A stretch of DNA of 64,000 nt, taken from Streptomyces sulphureus DSM 40104 (GTDB taxonomy: Bacteria; Actinomycetota; Actinomycetes; Streptomycetales; Streptomycetaceae). Within the stretch, counting starts at the first letter, position 1, and the number at the start of each line of letters is the position of its first letter. Location: positions 62,001 through 126,000 of the forward strand of contig NZ_KB905822.1 in the NCBI RefSeq assembly GCF_000381025.1, in the 5' to 3' direction. The translations under genes were made by a program, and so were the position numbers. Below the pieces are notes generated by a model, which was not told the DNA's origin, searched no databases, and saw only the letters and a program-made list of their open reading frames with translations. Below are positions 41,071-49,294 of the stretch, piece after piece.

Positions 41071-41160
41071 TCCGCCTCTGGAGGGCCGCCCTTCCGCCCC
41101 GCTGTCCTGGTGGGCGCGCAAATGCTGCTGTTCAACGGCCCCCAGAGAGGGGAAGCCCAA

Positions 41161-42012
41161 TCACCTAAGTGCCTCAATGGCTTTGACGATCAACGTTCTC
41201 GCATCCACCCCGTACACCGCTTGCTCCCGCAGCCATTCGAACGCCTTGAGGTACTGCGCCACTTCGGACGGCTGCGTGACGGTGACGCGCGCAGTCAGCA
41301 GCTCCACGGCCACTAGCGTGTCGTCGTAGACGTGGAACGCCTCCAAGGGCCGGATGCCCCGGTCGGGGAGATTCGCTGGGATGACGCCGAGAGACACCGC
41401 TGGCAGGGCTCCCGCAGTGAGCAGGCCGCCGAGCTGGGCTGCCATGTCGTCGGCGGTGCCGACCCGGTAGTGCAGTGCCGCCTCTTCTACCAACAGCACG
41501 AAGCGACGCCCCGGCTCGTGGATGATCCGAGAGCGGTTGACGCGAGCAACGGCAGCGTCGTCGGCATCGTCCGGGATTCCGTGGAAGGCCGCGATTCCGC
41601 GGAGCAAGGCCGCCGCGTAGCCCTCGGTCTGAAGCATGCCGGGGACGATCCGGGAGGAGTACACGCGGAACAGCGCGGTGTTGTGGAAGAGCTGTCCGTA
41701 GCTGACTTGGAGTTGGCGCAGGCCGGTGCGCATCTTCCGACGCCACTCCGTGTACATCGTTTCTGCGTTGTGCGACGCCTCGATCAAGTCTTCGATCTGG
41801 TCATCGGCGCCGCACGCCGTGCACCACGACCGGATGTCCCGGGGGGTGGGGGAGGTGTGGGCGTTCTCGATGCGGGAGGTCTTGGCGTGGTGCCATCCGC
41901 ACTGCCTGGCCAGCTCAATGACCGTAAGCCCGGCGTTCTTCCGGAGAGCTCGGAGCCGCTGGCCGATGGCCATCCGCGCCTCGTGAGCGGCGGACGTACG
42001 AGAGATGGGCAT
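41161..42012 (-). CDS. XRE-family regulator with DUF5753
   Basis: Leftward, ATG at 42012; 283 residues. Helix-turn-helix at about 15-65 (IGQRLRALRKNAGLTVIELA, CGWHHAKTSRIENAHTSPTP) followed by the DUF5753 domain (GLRQLQVSYGQLFHNTALFR, VPGMLQTEGYAAALL, LVEEAALHYRVG). This family is very abundant in Streptomyces, usually beside a small DUF397 or DUF6879 partner, as here. Some pairs control development or act as toxin-antitoxin-like switches. It is convergent with the lysis genes. Confidence 0.85.
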   Translation of the reverse strand: MPISRTSAAHEARMAIGQRLRALRKNAGLTVIELARQCGWHHAKTSRIENAHTSPTPRDIRSWCTACGADDQIEDLIEASHNAETMYTEWRRKMRTGLRQLQVSYGQLFHNTALFRVYSSRIVPGMLQTEGYAAALLRGIAAFHGIPDDADDAAVARVNRSRIIHEPGRRFVLLVEEAALHYRVGTADDMAAQLGGLLTAGALPAVSLGVIPANLPDRGIRPLEAFHVYDDTLVAVELLTARVTVTQPSEVAQYLKAFEWLREQAVYGVDARTLIVKAIEALR

Positions 42013-42032
42013 GGGCTGGCCAGGTCAGGTCG

Positions 42033-42560
42033 TCAGGAGATGGCGAACTCGTTGTGAGGGGAAGCCCTCTCCCATACCTTCTCAAAGGCATGTGCGCAAA
42101 GCTCCGCCTCCTCATGCTCCTCGGACAGGCTGTGCCCGACGAGTTCGCCGTCCCCGTCGAAGTAGCCGTAGCGCACCAACTGGCCGTCGAAGAGCCAGAA
42201 GTCGTTCGCTGGCAGAGCGATCCCGTCCGCGGTGTCACGCGCCAGCCACCGAACGTCTTCACCTACGGCTAGGTTGACCGGTGTACCCGCGTGCTCGTAC
42301 CGGATGTACTGGCTCGCGGGGAGGGAGACGATCCGAGCCCTACGCACCTGGACTCCGCGCGCAGTCGTGCGGCGCATGATCTCGGACCAGGGCTTCCAGT
42401 ACTCGGAGTCCGGATCGTTCGGCCGCTCGCCAGTTTCCCGCCAAAGTGCGACGTGCGGGTTCTCTTTCGATACAGCGTAGACGTCCCGCATCTCCAGGTG
42501 GACGGCGGTGGCCTGCGCAGCGTCCAAAAGATCAGTGATCGGCGGGACGTTCGAGGGCAT
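42033..42560 (-). CDS. DUF6879 family protein
   Basis: Leftward ATG at 42560 with GGGAGG upstream; 175 residues. The longer frame to 42836 is Arg/Pro-rich antisense to its neighbour and rejected. Motifs ATAVHLEMRDVYAVS, RGVQVRRARIVSLPASQYIR, DFWLFDGQLVRYGYF and a C-terminal WERA helix identify the DUF6879 family, a constant partner of XRE-DUF5753 regulators. Confidence 0.8.
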   Translation of the reverse strand: MPSNVPPITDLLDAAQATAVHLEMRDVYAVSKENPHVALWRETGERPNDPDSEYWKPWSEIMRRTTARGVQVRRARIVSLPASQYIRYEHAGTPVNLAVGEDVRWLARDTADGIALPANDFWLFDGQLVRYGYFDGDGELVGHSLSEEHEEAELCAHAFEKVWERASPHNEFAIS

Positions 42561-42795
42561 CACATGCCTCCCTGAGGATTGTCGACATACGGGCGGGGAT
42601 ACGGACGAGCGTCTCGTGGGCGGGGACGCCGGACTCGTGTCCGGGGGCGGTGCCGGCCTGGTAGCACCGCTCCTCGTCCTCCGGCGTTGCTGTCCACCCT
42701 TGGATGAGTAGTTCTCCCCGGTCGGTGTCTGCCCAGACGGTGGGGCTGTCGCCCTGCTCGGTATCGGGGTCGATACCAATGAACAGTAGGGCCAT
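42532..42795 (-). CDS. Small acidic protein of the XRE/DUF6879 trio
   Basis: Leftward ATG at 42795 with AGGAG upstream; 87 residues starting MALLFIGIDPDTEQGD. Overlaps the DUF6879 start by 29 bases, so the three leftward genes form one operon. TVWADTDRGELLIQGWTATP and TLVRIPARMSTILREACDAL are readable motifs. No biochemical function known. Confidence 0.7.
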   Translation of the reverse strand: MALLFIGIDPDTEQGDSPTVWADTDRGELLIQGWTATPEDEERCYQAGTAPGHESGVPAHETLVRIPARMSTILREACDALERPADH

Positions 42796-42901
42796 GGTCG
42801 TCTCCTGTGGTCTGCGTGTGCAGGTGTTTGCATCACCCTCGCTATGCCTCGGATGTGTGGTCAAGAGCCCCTCATCGCCCGATGCTGGTAAGGACGAATG
42901 C

Positions 42902-42973
42902 TTTGCACAAGTCTGCACATTCATAGCGGACGCAGTTTGCGCACATCTACGTTGCGGAGCATGGACGCGCAAA
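42902..42973. promoter_or_regulatory. TTTGCRC operator array between divergent units
   Basis: TTTGCACAAGTCT at 42902 and TTTGCGCACATCT at 42936 are direct repeats 34 bases apart, and TTTGCGC is repeated inverted at 42967-42973. A further TGCACAT lies between. The 165-base gap separates the leftward trio from the rightward small genes, so this is a probable binding region for the XRE-DUF5753 protein. Confidence 0.5.
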
Positions 42974-43095
42974 CTCCATTTACAGCGGCGCATATTCGGG
43001 TTGAGCAAGGCTTCGCGGCAGCCGGGGTTGATGCGGTGACGGGCGCACTCCTGGTCCGTACGCGCCTGCCCCTCTCGGGCGGAGCGGTCTCGTGA
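42961..43095 (+). CDS. Small 44-residue protein
   Basis: ATG 42961 with GCGGAG just upstream; starts MDAQTPFTAAHIRVEQG and reads AGVDAVTGALLVRTRLPLSG. Overlaps the next start by 4 bases (GTGA), which supports translation. First gene of the rightward unit. Confidence 0.5.
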   Translation: MDAQTPFTAAHIRVEQGFAAAGVDAVTGALLVRTRLPLSGGAVS

Positions 43096-43370
43096 GCGCG
43101 CGGCCCCCGGCCGTGGGGGACCTGCACGTGGACGGGTCCACGGCGGTGGTGTCGCCGCCCGGGCCGCCGTGGGTCGGACGCATGCAGCGCGTCGCGGACG
43201 ACGGCCGGTACGCGCTGATCACGGCGATCGGCTACGAGTGGCCGACCCGTCCCGATCGTCTACGGCCCGCGACCGGCGCCGAGCGCGCGACGTTCGAGCA
43301 GGGCGTCGACGCGCTGCACCGCGAAGTCGCCTACTTGGTACGCCGGATGACGACGAGGGCTGCCCGGTGA
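43092..43370 (+). CDS. Hypothetical protein
   Basis: GTG 43092 overlaps the previous stop; 92 residues. GDLHVDGSTAVVSPPGPPWV, then YALITAIGYEWPTRPDRLRP and a C-terminal helix (FEQGVDALHREVAYLVRR). A small beta-barrel plus helix is likely. Part of a run of four overlapping genes; function unknown. Confidence 0.6.
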   Translation: MSARPPAVGDLHVDGSTAVVSPPGPPWVGRMQRVADDGRYALITAIGYEWPTRPDRLRPATGAERATFEQGVDALHREVAYLVRRMTTRAAR

Positions 43371-43567
43371 GGCGGGGTGATTCGGTGGTCGACGGTCTCA
43401 CCGGGCGTCTCGGTGTGGTGGAGGAGGTGCGGCCGCACGAGATTCGACTGCGCCCCTTGCCGGAAGGCGCCGGGCCGGCGTGGAGCACCACTCCGGCATC
43501 GGTACGCCGTGCTGAAGACCGCGAGGTCCTGACCGCTCTTCGCCCTCGTCGGCGGGAGGCCCGGTGA
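43367..43567 (+). CDS. Small hypothetical protein
   Basis: GTG 43367 overlaps the previous TGA; 66 residues. RRGDSVVDGLTGRLGVVEEV followed by EIRLRPLPEG suggests an SH3-like beta-barrel. The longer frame from 43169 is antisense-like. Ends in another 4-base overlap. Confidence 0.6.
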   Translation: MRRGDSVVDGLTGRLGVVEEVRPHEIRLRPLPEGAGPAWSTTPASVRRAEDREVLTALRPRRREAR

Positions 43568-43815
43568 TCACCCGGACGCTGTGGGACGTCGTCTGCACCA
43601 CCCGGACCGGCGGCCGCGAGTGTGAGGCGGAGGCCAACGCCCTGCCCTCGAAGGCACGGGCGGATGCTTGGCGCGACCGTCACCACCGGGAGACCGGACA
43701 CACCCACTACCTGCGCGTCCAGGCGGACACCGAGGACCTCACGCGGCGCGTCAAGCCGCCCGAGCGGGTGGTGAGGTCGGGCCTGCGCGCGGTGGAGGAC
43801 CCAGAGACGCAGTAA
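43564..43815 (+). CDS. Small DUF7848-like protein
   Basis: GTG 43564 overlaps the previous TGA; 83 residues. TLWDVVCTTRTGGRECEAEA... WRDRHHRETGHTHYLRV has the Cys plus His-rich pattern of small Streptomyces proteins I associate with DUF7848; the assignment is tentative. Possible metal site from Cys and His residues. Confidence 0.5.
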   Translation: MITRTLWDVVCTTRTGGRECEAEANALPSKARADAWRDRHHRETGHTHYLRVQADTEDLTRRVKPPERVVRSGLRAVEDPETQ

Positions 43816-43954
43816 GGACGATGGGGCCCAGCGGGGGGCTGCTCCATCACCCCTGAACTCCCGGCAGCCCGCGCTTCCGGGATGGCTCCGCCGCGTCGGC
43901 CTCGGAGACATCGACGCGGCGGAGCACCACACCACACCTGACGAGGGGGGACCT

Positions 43955-45283
43955 ATGTCCGATACCGATACCGATCCGGGCGACGACGCGGCACACGTCT
44001 ACCGCACCGTCGCCGCCTGTCCGATGCCGCGTCCGAGGCTGGAGAGCATCGCGGCCGGAGCCGGCGGCTGGGACCGCGCCCGCACCCATGGTGCACTCGG
44101 CCAAGCTGCCGCCGAGGGACACCTCGTGCTCGCCGTGGACGAGGTCGGCACGTACGTCGAGGTCGCCGACCGCGACCAGGCCGCACGCATCAGCACCGAC
44201 CTGCCCGCCGCGCAACACGAAGAGGTTATCCGGCGCATCGCCGACCACTTCCTGCTGCGAGCGTCGGCGGCCGAGCAGGTGCTCTCCCCGTGGCACCGCC
44301 GCACCGCCCGCACCATCGAGCACTGGCCCGCCGCGGACACCGCCGACTTCGATACCGCGGCCCAGGCGAGAAAGTGGCTCGCCGCCTCGACCGGTGACCT
44401 CCAAGTCCTCATCGAGCACGCGGACCATCGCGGCTGGTGGCATTGGGTCTGGCAGGCCACGCACGCGTTCTGGCCGCACTGGCACCTCGCCCGCCCCCTC
44501 ACCCTCGCCCGCCAGGCGCACGAGGACGCCGTGCTCGCGGCTCAGCGCGACGGTGCACGCGTCGGGGAACGGGAGATGCTCACCAGCCTCGCCGTGATCC
44601 TGCGCAACCAGGGCGACTACGAGCAGGCCCTTACCGCCTCCGGGCGGGCGCTGGCGTCCGCCCGCAAGGACGAAGATCCGCGTGCGGAGGCGCAGGCAAC
44701 CAACCAACACGGCAGCATTCTGCTCGACTCCGGCAGGCCGCTTGAGGCGCGGCCCCATCTTGAGCAGGCCCTCGCGCTGCGTACCGATCTGGTCGAGCAG
44801 GCTCGCGCGCACGTCGAGCGGCACCAGGGTGCCGGCGCTGGCGAAGTGCGAACCTTCCGCAGGCAGGTGGGGCTGACCCTCGTCAACCTTGGCCGCGTCG
44901 AGGAGGCGCTCGGCAACCCTGCCGCGGCGGTGCGGTACCTGCGGGAGGCCGCCGACGCCCTGGAGGAGGCAGGCGACACACACGATCACGGGCGCGCGCT
45001 CGCCTACCTCGCCGCGGCGACGGCCGCACGCGGCGGCGGACGCCTCCGCGAAGCCGCCGAGCTCTACGACCATGCCGAGCGGGAGTTCACCGCGGCCGGC
45101 AGCACGGCGTGGTGGGCCCGGGTGCGCCTGCTGCGCGGACGAACCGCTCTGGAAGCCGGCCAACACGAGATCGCCCGCGGGGAGTTCGAGGAGGCAGCCC
45201 GCCGGTACGCCGCCGTGCCGGAGGCGATGACGCCGCAGGACCGCGACCAGCTCACCGGCGCCGGCATCACCCTGCCGCAGTAG
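43955..45283 (+). CDS. TPR-repeat protein
   Basis: ATG 43955 after GGGGGGACC; 442 residues. The N-terminus (to about 110) is a winged-helix-like segment (GWDRARTHGALGQAAAEGHL). From about 190 onward tetratricopeptide repeats are visible: LTSLAVILRNQGDYEQALTA, NQHGSILLDSGRPLEARPHL, TLVNLGRVEEALGNPAAAVR. This is similar to the sensor half of NB-ARC regulators but without an ATPase. Probably a scaffold or sensor for the adjacent operon. Confidence 0.75.
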   Translation: MSDTDTDPGDDAAHVYRTVAACPMPRPRLESIAAGAGGWDRARTHGALGQAAAEGHLVLAVDEVGTYVEVADRDQAARISTDLPAAQHEEVIRRIADHFLLRASAAEQVLSPWHRRTARTIEHWPAADTADFDTAAQARKWLAASTGDLQVLIEHADHRGWWHWVWQATHAFWPHWHLARPLTLARQAHEDAVLAAQRDGARVGEREMLTSLAVILRNQGDYEQALTASGRALASARKDEDPRAEAQATNQHGSILLDSGRPLEARPHLEQALALRTDLVEQARAHVERHQGAGAGEVRTFRRQVGLTLVNLGRVEEALGNPAAAVRYLREAADALEEAGDTHDHGRALAYLAAATAARGGGRLREAAELYDHAEREFTAAGSTAWWARVRLLRGRTALEAGQHEIARGEFEEAARRYAAVPEAMTPQDRDQLTGAGITLPQ

Positions 45284-45312
45284 CCCACCACCATGCACAC
45301 ACAGGAGACCGC

Positions 45313-45483
45313 ATGAGCAACGAGTCGCCACCCGACCCCAGCGACGAGGCCGTGGACACCGTGGGCGCTCTCGGCCGCGCCACCGCCGCGGCCAAGGACG
45401 ACCCCACCGATGAGAAGGCGCAGCTTGCCGCTGAGTTGGCCGCTGCTCACCTCGCCCGCCTCCGCAGAGAAGGCAAGGCGTAG
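45313..45483 (+). CDS. Small acidic protein
   Basis: ATG 45313 after AGGAGA; 56 residues, helical and acidic (DEAVDTVGALGRATAAAKDD; ELAAAHLARLRREGK). No family recognised. Lies between the TPR gene and a zinc-binding small protein, 29 bases downstream of the TPR stop. Confidence 0.5.
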   Translation: MSNESPPDPSDEAVDTVGALGRATAAAKDDPTDEKAQLAAELAAAHLARLRREGKA

Positions 45484-45535
45484 AACCACCGCTCGCCCCG
45501 GACGGGCGGACACCGAGCCCCGAAGCGGAGGACGC

Positions 45536-45727
45536 ATGCAGCGGCAATGGATCGAGGGCGGCGAGTGCTGGCGGTGCGATCGAGCCGGCGTTCCCGTGCT
45601 GTGGCTCGGGCCGGTGCAGACCGATGCCGGGACCGCCCCGTTCTACGCCTGCGATCCCTGCGTCAGACGCATCGAGGCGCGCGTCCAGGAGGAACTCGCC
45701 GCACAGGACACCGCACCAGCTCACTGA
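45536..45727 (+). CDS. Small zinc-ribbon protein
   Basis: ATG 45536 after GCGGAGG; 63 residues. Two CxxC pairs (CWRCDRAG and CDPCVRRIE) on either side of a beta segment form a zinc ribbon. Followed 51 bases later by the radical SAM gene. Confidence 0.55.
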   Translation: MQRQWIEGGECWRCDRAGVPVLWLGPVQTDAGTAPFYACDPCVRRIEARVQEELAAQDTAPAH

Positions 45728-45778
45728 GCCCCGCCCCGACAACGGCCGGCTGGACCAACCCGATTCGTGGAGGTCGCT

Positions 45779-46891
45779 ATGACCGCACGTCCGATCATCA
45801 CCGAGGAACAGGCCGCCTCCTGTTACTTCCGTACGACGGTGGACCACCCGTACAGGAAGGCGCTCATCCAGATCTGCGAGCCGTGTAACGAGACGTGCAA
45901 GCACTGCTTCGTCTCGGCGACGAAACGCGGCGCGTACATGCCGCTCGACGCGGTCCGTGACCGGCTCATCCCGCAGCTCGCCGAGGCCCGCGTCACCCGG
46001 GTCACCCTCACTGGCGGCGAGCCCTTCATGCACGCCGACTTGATCCAGATCGTCAGCCTCTTCCGGGAAGCCGGGATGGGGGTCGGCGTGTGCACGAACG
46101 CGACGATGCCGACGCCGCACCAGATCGAGCGGCTTGCCGAACTCGACGCCCACATGAACGTCAGCCTGGACGGGTTCTCGCCGGACTCGCACGGCGTCTT
46201 CCGCGGCCGACGGGAGGGCTTCCAGGAGACCGTGGACACCGTGAAGGCGTTCGCGACGGCCGGCATCCTCCAGGGGCTGCTGTGCACGCCCAACAACCTG
46301 GCGGAGAACGAGGAATACGCCGAACTCTGCGCCTTCGCCAAGGAACAGGGCGCGAAGTACGTGCTGATGAACCCGCTCGGCTCGATGGGGCGGGGAGCTT
46401 CCCGCGGCTCGCAGAAGCTCCGGCAGACCGACGAGCACATGAACCACATCCGGGACCTGACGATGCCGTTCGCGGACGAGGACCTGGACCTCGCCCTGAT
46501 CAGGTTCCCGAACGAGGACAAGCCCCTCGCGGGCTGTGAGGCCGGGACCATCATCTACGTGTTCACCGACGGCGGCGTGGCGATCTGCCCCTACCTCGTC
46601 TTCGCCGCCCGCACTCGCGTGTCCCAGCATCCCGACACGGACTTCCTCGTCGGCAACGTCTGGGAGCGCTCCGACGTCGCGGCACGGCTCGACGCGTACG
46701 GACGCTTCAGCGACCGCTGGGACCTCGGCGCCAACGACACCTGCGGCGGGTGCTCGATGTCGTCCCGGTGCGGGAAGGGCTGCCCGGCGGCCGTCGTCGC
46801 CGCCGGAGAGCGGATCGGCGCCGTCGACACTGAGCAGTGCCCTGTGGTCCCGGAGCAGACCCGTGTGCTTCCCGTGGTCGGTGTCTCGTGA
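45779..46891 (+). CDS. Radical SAM/SPASM enzyme
   Basis: ATG 45779 has GGAGG at correct spacing (GTG 45767 would overlap it); 370 residues. The 4Fe-4S site is CNETCKHC with Cys36, Cys40 and Cys43. LTGGEPFMHADL is the SAM-binding GGE motif, with VGVCTNATMP and NVSLDGFSPDSHGVFRGR following as in the SPASM subfamily. The C-terminal domain carries CEAG..., CPYL and CGGCSMSSRCGKGC for auxiliary clusters. SPASM enzymes usually modify peptides, but no precursor peptide is visible. The next gene is a nucleotide kinase, overlapping by 4 bases, so a nucleotide or nucleic-acid substrate should be considered. Confidence 0.85.
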   Translation: MTARPIITEEQAASCYFRTTVDHPYRKALIQICEPCNETCKHCFVSATKRGAYMPLDAVRDRLIPQLAEARVTRVTLTGGEPFMHADLIQIVSLFREAGMGVGVCTNATMPTPHQIERLAELDAHMNVSLDGFSPDSHGVFRGRREGFQETVDTVKAFATAGILQGLLCTPNNLAENEEYAELCAFAKEQGAKYVLMNPLGSMGRGASRGSQKLRQTDEHMNHIRDLTMPFADEDLDLALIRFPNEDKPLAGCEAGTIIYVFTDGGVAICPYLVFAARTRVSQHPDTDFLVGNVWERSDVAARLDAYGRFSDRWDLGANDTCGGCSMSSRCGKGCPAAVVAAGERIGAVDTEQCPVVPEQTRVLPVVGVS

Positions 46892-47502
46892 CGGGCATGT
46901 TCGTGACGCTCGACGGTCCCGGCGGTGTCGGGAAGTCGACCGTCGCCGCGGCCGTCGTCGCGGAGCTCAACGCCGCCGGCGTCCCGGTACACGCGACCTG
47001 TGAGCCGAGCGGCACCGAGCTCGGCACCCTTGCCCGGCACGGCACCGACGACTACCGCGGCATGGCGTACGCCTGCCTGATCGCCGCAGACCGGTACCAG
47101 CATGTCGAGCACGAGGTCCGGCCCGCAGTCGCCCAGGGGAAGACCGTGGTCTGTGACCGGTACATCGCCTCTTCCCTTGTGCTCCAGGTCCTCGACGGAG
47201 TCGGGCGTGACGTCGTTTGGGAGCTGAACCGCCACGCTGACATGCCGGATCTCGCCGTCATCGTCAACGCCCGGGCCGAGGTGATCGAGAAGCGTCTCAT
47301 CAGCCGTGGAGCACACAGCCGGTACGAACGAGATCCCGGTGGAACGGAGCGCGAGTGCGCGCACTTCCGCGAAGCCGCTAGGTTCCTCATGGCCGCCGGC
47401 GTGCGGGTCCTCCAGCTCGACGCGAGCACCGCCGTACCGGAGGAGATCGCCCGCACAGTCGTCGCGGCGATCCGAGACCCGTCGGTGAGGGGCAGCTTGT
47501 GA
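46888..47502 (+). CDS. Thymidylate kinase-like NMP kinase
   Basis: GTG 46888 overlaps the radical SAM stop (GTGA); 204 residues, normal dTMP kinase length. P-loop DGPGGVGKST at about 9-18, CEPSGTELG (the dTMPK EPGGT-like loop), CDRYIASSLV with the DRY motif, and an Arg-rich LID (SRGAHSRYERDPGG). Phosphorylates dTMP or a related monophosphate. As an extra copy in an accessory operon it may act on a non-standard nucleotide. Confidence 0.82.
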   Translation: MTGMFVTLDGPGGVGKSTVAAAVVAELNAAGVPVHATCEPSGTELGTLARHGTDDYRGMAYACLIAADRYQHVEHEVRPAVAQGKTVVCDRYIASSLVLQVLDGVGRDVVWELNRHADMPDLAVIVNARAEVIEKRLISRGAHSRYERDPGGTERECAHFREAARFLMAAGVRVLQLDASTAVPEEIARTVVAAIRDPSVRGSL

Positions 47503-48407
47503 CCACCCAGCGCACGCTCGGCGTGCTGACGTTCAACCTCAACAACCCGAGCCAGCAACGAGCCGAGCGGCAACTCGCCTACCTCGCGGCCCGCCCGGAG
47601 GCGGTCCTCGTCCTGACGGAGACGGCGGACAGCGCGGGGTGCGCTCTCCTCGAGGAACGGTTCACCGCAGCCGGGTACAGCGTGACCTTCCCGCGACCGG
47701 AGCGGCGGGGCGAGCGCGGCGTGATGATCGTCAGCCGCCTCTCCACGTTGGACAGTTGGCCGATCGTCTCGTACCTGCCACACCGGGCCGTCGCCGTGAC
47801 GGTCGAGACGGACCGTGGCCCTCTGGGGATCATCGGCCTGTACGTACCGTCGCGGGACGCCGGGCCGAAGAAGACCGCTCGCAAGACGCAGTTCCTCGAA
47901 GAGTGCCGGGAACGCCTCCCGGAAGGCCGTGACGGGCTGCGCCTGGTCATCGGCGACTTCAACATCCTGGAGCCCGACCACGTTCCGGCGTACCGGTTCT
48001 TCAAGCCGTTCGAGTACGACTTCTACCGCTGGTTCGCGGAGGCCGGATACGGGGACGCATTCCGCCTGACGAACCCGGCTTCCATCGAGTACTCGTGGGT
48101 CGGTCGCACCGGGGACGGCTACCGGTACGACCACGCGCACGCCTCCGCGGCACTCGCCGAGGAGCTGACCGCATGCGCCTACGTCCATGAGCCGCGCTCC
48201 GGCTCTGACCGGCTCACCGACCACTCGGCCCTCACCACGACCTTCACCGTCGCACCGACCGTGCCACGTCCGGTGACCGAGCCGCAGGCGGCCGAGCCAG
48301 AGGTGGCCGAGCCGACCCCCCACACTGTTCTGACCCGACACCCGAAGGAGACTCGTGGACGCGAACACCTGGATCTTGATCGACAAGCTCCGCCAGTGGC
48401 TCGATGA
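47499..48407 (+). CDS. Endonuclease/exonuclease/phosphatase-fold protein
   Basis: GTG 47499 overlaps the kinase stop; 302 residues. EEP signature: LTFNLNNPSQ at 8-17, metal-binding Glu in VLVLTETAD, GDFNILEPDH in the middle, YRYDHAHAS and DRLTDHSALTT (the SDH-type active site) near residue 240. The family includes exonuclease III, DNase I and phosphodiesterases. The last 50 residues (Pro/Glu/Val repeats) are disordered and overlap the next gene by 53 bases. Confidence 0.8.
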   Translation: MTTQRTLGVLTFNLNNPSQQRAERQLAYLAARPEAVLVLTETADSAGCALLEERFTAAGYSVTFPRPERRGERGVMIVSRLSTLDSWPIVSYLPHRAVAVTVETDRGPLGIIGLYVPSRDAGPKKTARKTQFLEECRERLPEGRDGLRLVIGDFNILEPDHVPAYRFFKPFEYDFYRWFAEAGYGDAFRLTNPASIEYSWVGRTGDGYRYDHAHASAALAEELTACAYVHEPRSGSDRLTDHSALTTTFTVAPTVPRPVTEPQAAEPEVAEPTPHTVLTRHPKETRGREHLDLDRQAPPVAR

Positions 48408-48675
48408 CGAGGCCGCCCCGGCAGCCGAGCAGGACCGGCGACTCCTCCGAGTCCTCAAGATCGGCGAAGAGTACGGAGAAGTCGCAGAGGCCGTACACGG
48501 CGCGCTCGCCGCGAACCCGAGGAAGGGCTCCAGCCACACGTGGGCAGACGTGGAGAAGGAACTGTGCGACGTCATCGTGACCAGCATGGTGGCTCTCTCT
48601 ACCCTTGCGCCGGATGCGGAGAAGCTGCTCAATGAGCGACTCGAACACCTTGTGGAACGCGTCGGGGTGGAGTGA
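48355..48675 (+). CDS. MazG-like nucleotide pyrophosphohydrolase
   Basis: GTG 48355 after GAAGGAG within the previous gene; 106 residues. LKIGEEYGEVAEAVHGALAA contains the MazG EExxE metal motif, and DVEKELCDVIVTSMVAL the second ExxD motif. All-alpha NTP pyrophosphatases of this type remove non-canonical or excess nucleoside triphosphates. Completes a four-gene operon with kinase and nuclease. Confidence 0.8.
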   Translation: MDANTWILIDKLRQWLDDEAAPAAEQDRRLLRVLKIGEEYGEVAEAVHGALAANPRKGSSHTWADVEKELCDVIVTSMVALSTLAPDAEKLLNERLEHLVERVGVE

Positions 48676-48802
48676 GAGAGGCCCTCGCTACGCTCGAACC
48701 GGAATGACTGATTCCGATTATCTGCCGGAATGGGTAGAGTGACAACGGTTCGGCCATACCGGCTGGGCCGGTCGTCATGCTCCGCAAGCTGACAGACCGC
48801 GA

Positions 48803-48833
48803 TCAGGCCCGGCATCTTCGGTGCCGGGCCTGA
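48803..48833. terminator. Strong intrinsic terminator-like hairpin
   Basis: TCAGGCCCGGCA and TGCCGGGCCTGA pair over 12 bases with a short loop containing TTCG, followed by CCTTCATT. It lies 128 bases after the MazG-like stop and probably ends the cargo operon. Confidence 0.7.
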
Positions 48834-49266
48834 CCTTCATTCAACGCAGCTTTCCAGGGGCCGACGACACGATGAGCGTCCGATACGACGAGTACTGCAA
48901 GCTCCGCTAAGCGTGACCGACCTCCCGCCCGTGCCCACTGCGCGTCACACGGGGGAGGTTGCTCCGCATGCTTCATCACCCCGCTCACCGACGTCGTGGC
49001 CGTTCCGCGTCGACGGGTTCCAGCCGCTCGGCAGCGAACCGCGGTCGCATGAAGCGTCGGCCACGCGGTGCTGTCTCTGTCCCCAACAGCCCCGCTCACG
49101 GCTGCGCGCCCATCGCGGGCGCATGGTGCGCCCAGGGCGCACCATGCGAGGACCTGTAAGGGGCGAAGTGAGCTAGCGGGGGTTAATAAGTGGATCGCGC
49201 GAACCGACATTCCCTGAGGTGAGCGCATCAGTGCAGGTCGAAGGCGGTTTTCGAGCAGTAGCGGGA

Positions 49267-49291
49267 CCCGGTTCGAGTCCGGCTCCGGGCA
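49267..49291 (+). other. tRNA 3'-end-like sequence, candidate attachment site
   Basis: CCCGG TTCGAGT CCGGC reads as a T-arm (one mismatch at the stem base), followed by acceptor strand TCCGGGC, discriminator A and CC. No matching 5' half (GCCCGGA) occurs upstream, so this is only the 3' portion of a tRNA, as left at one end of an element integrated into a tRNA gene. The identity of the tRNA is not clear (leucine-type ends are similar). Confidence 0.5.
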
Positions 49292-49294
49292 CCT

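Noticed and set aside
45779..46891. Reading the radical SAM gene as a prokaryotic viperin
   Set aside because: It has a C-terminal SPASM-type cysteine cluster and LDGFS-type motifs of the SPASM subfamily. Viperins lack this and have a different region around the CxxxCxxC site.
48873..48911. Tiny ORF MSVRYDEYCKLR after the terminator
   Set aside because: Only 12 residues, no ribosome binding site, and located between a terminator and decayed sequence.
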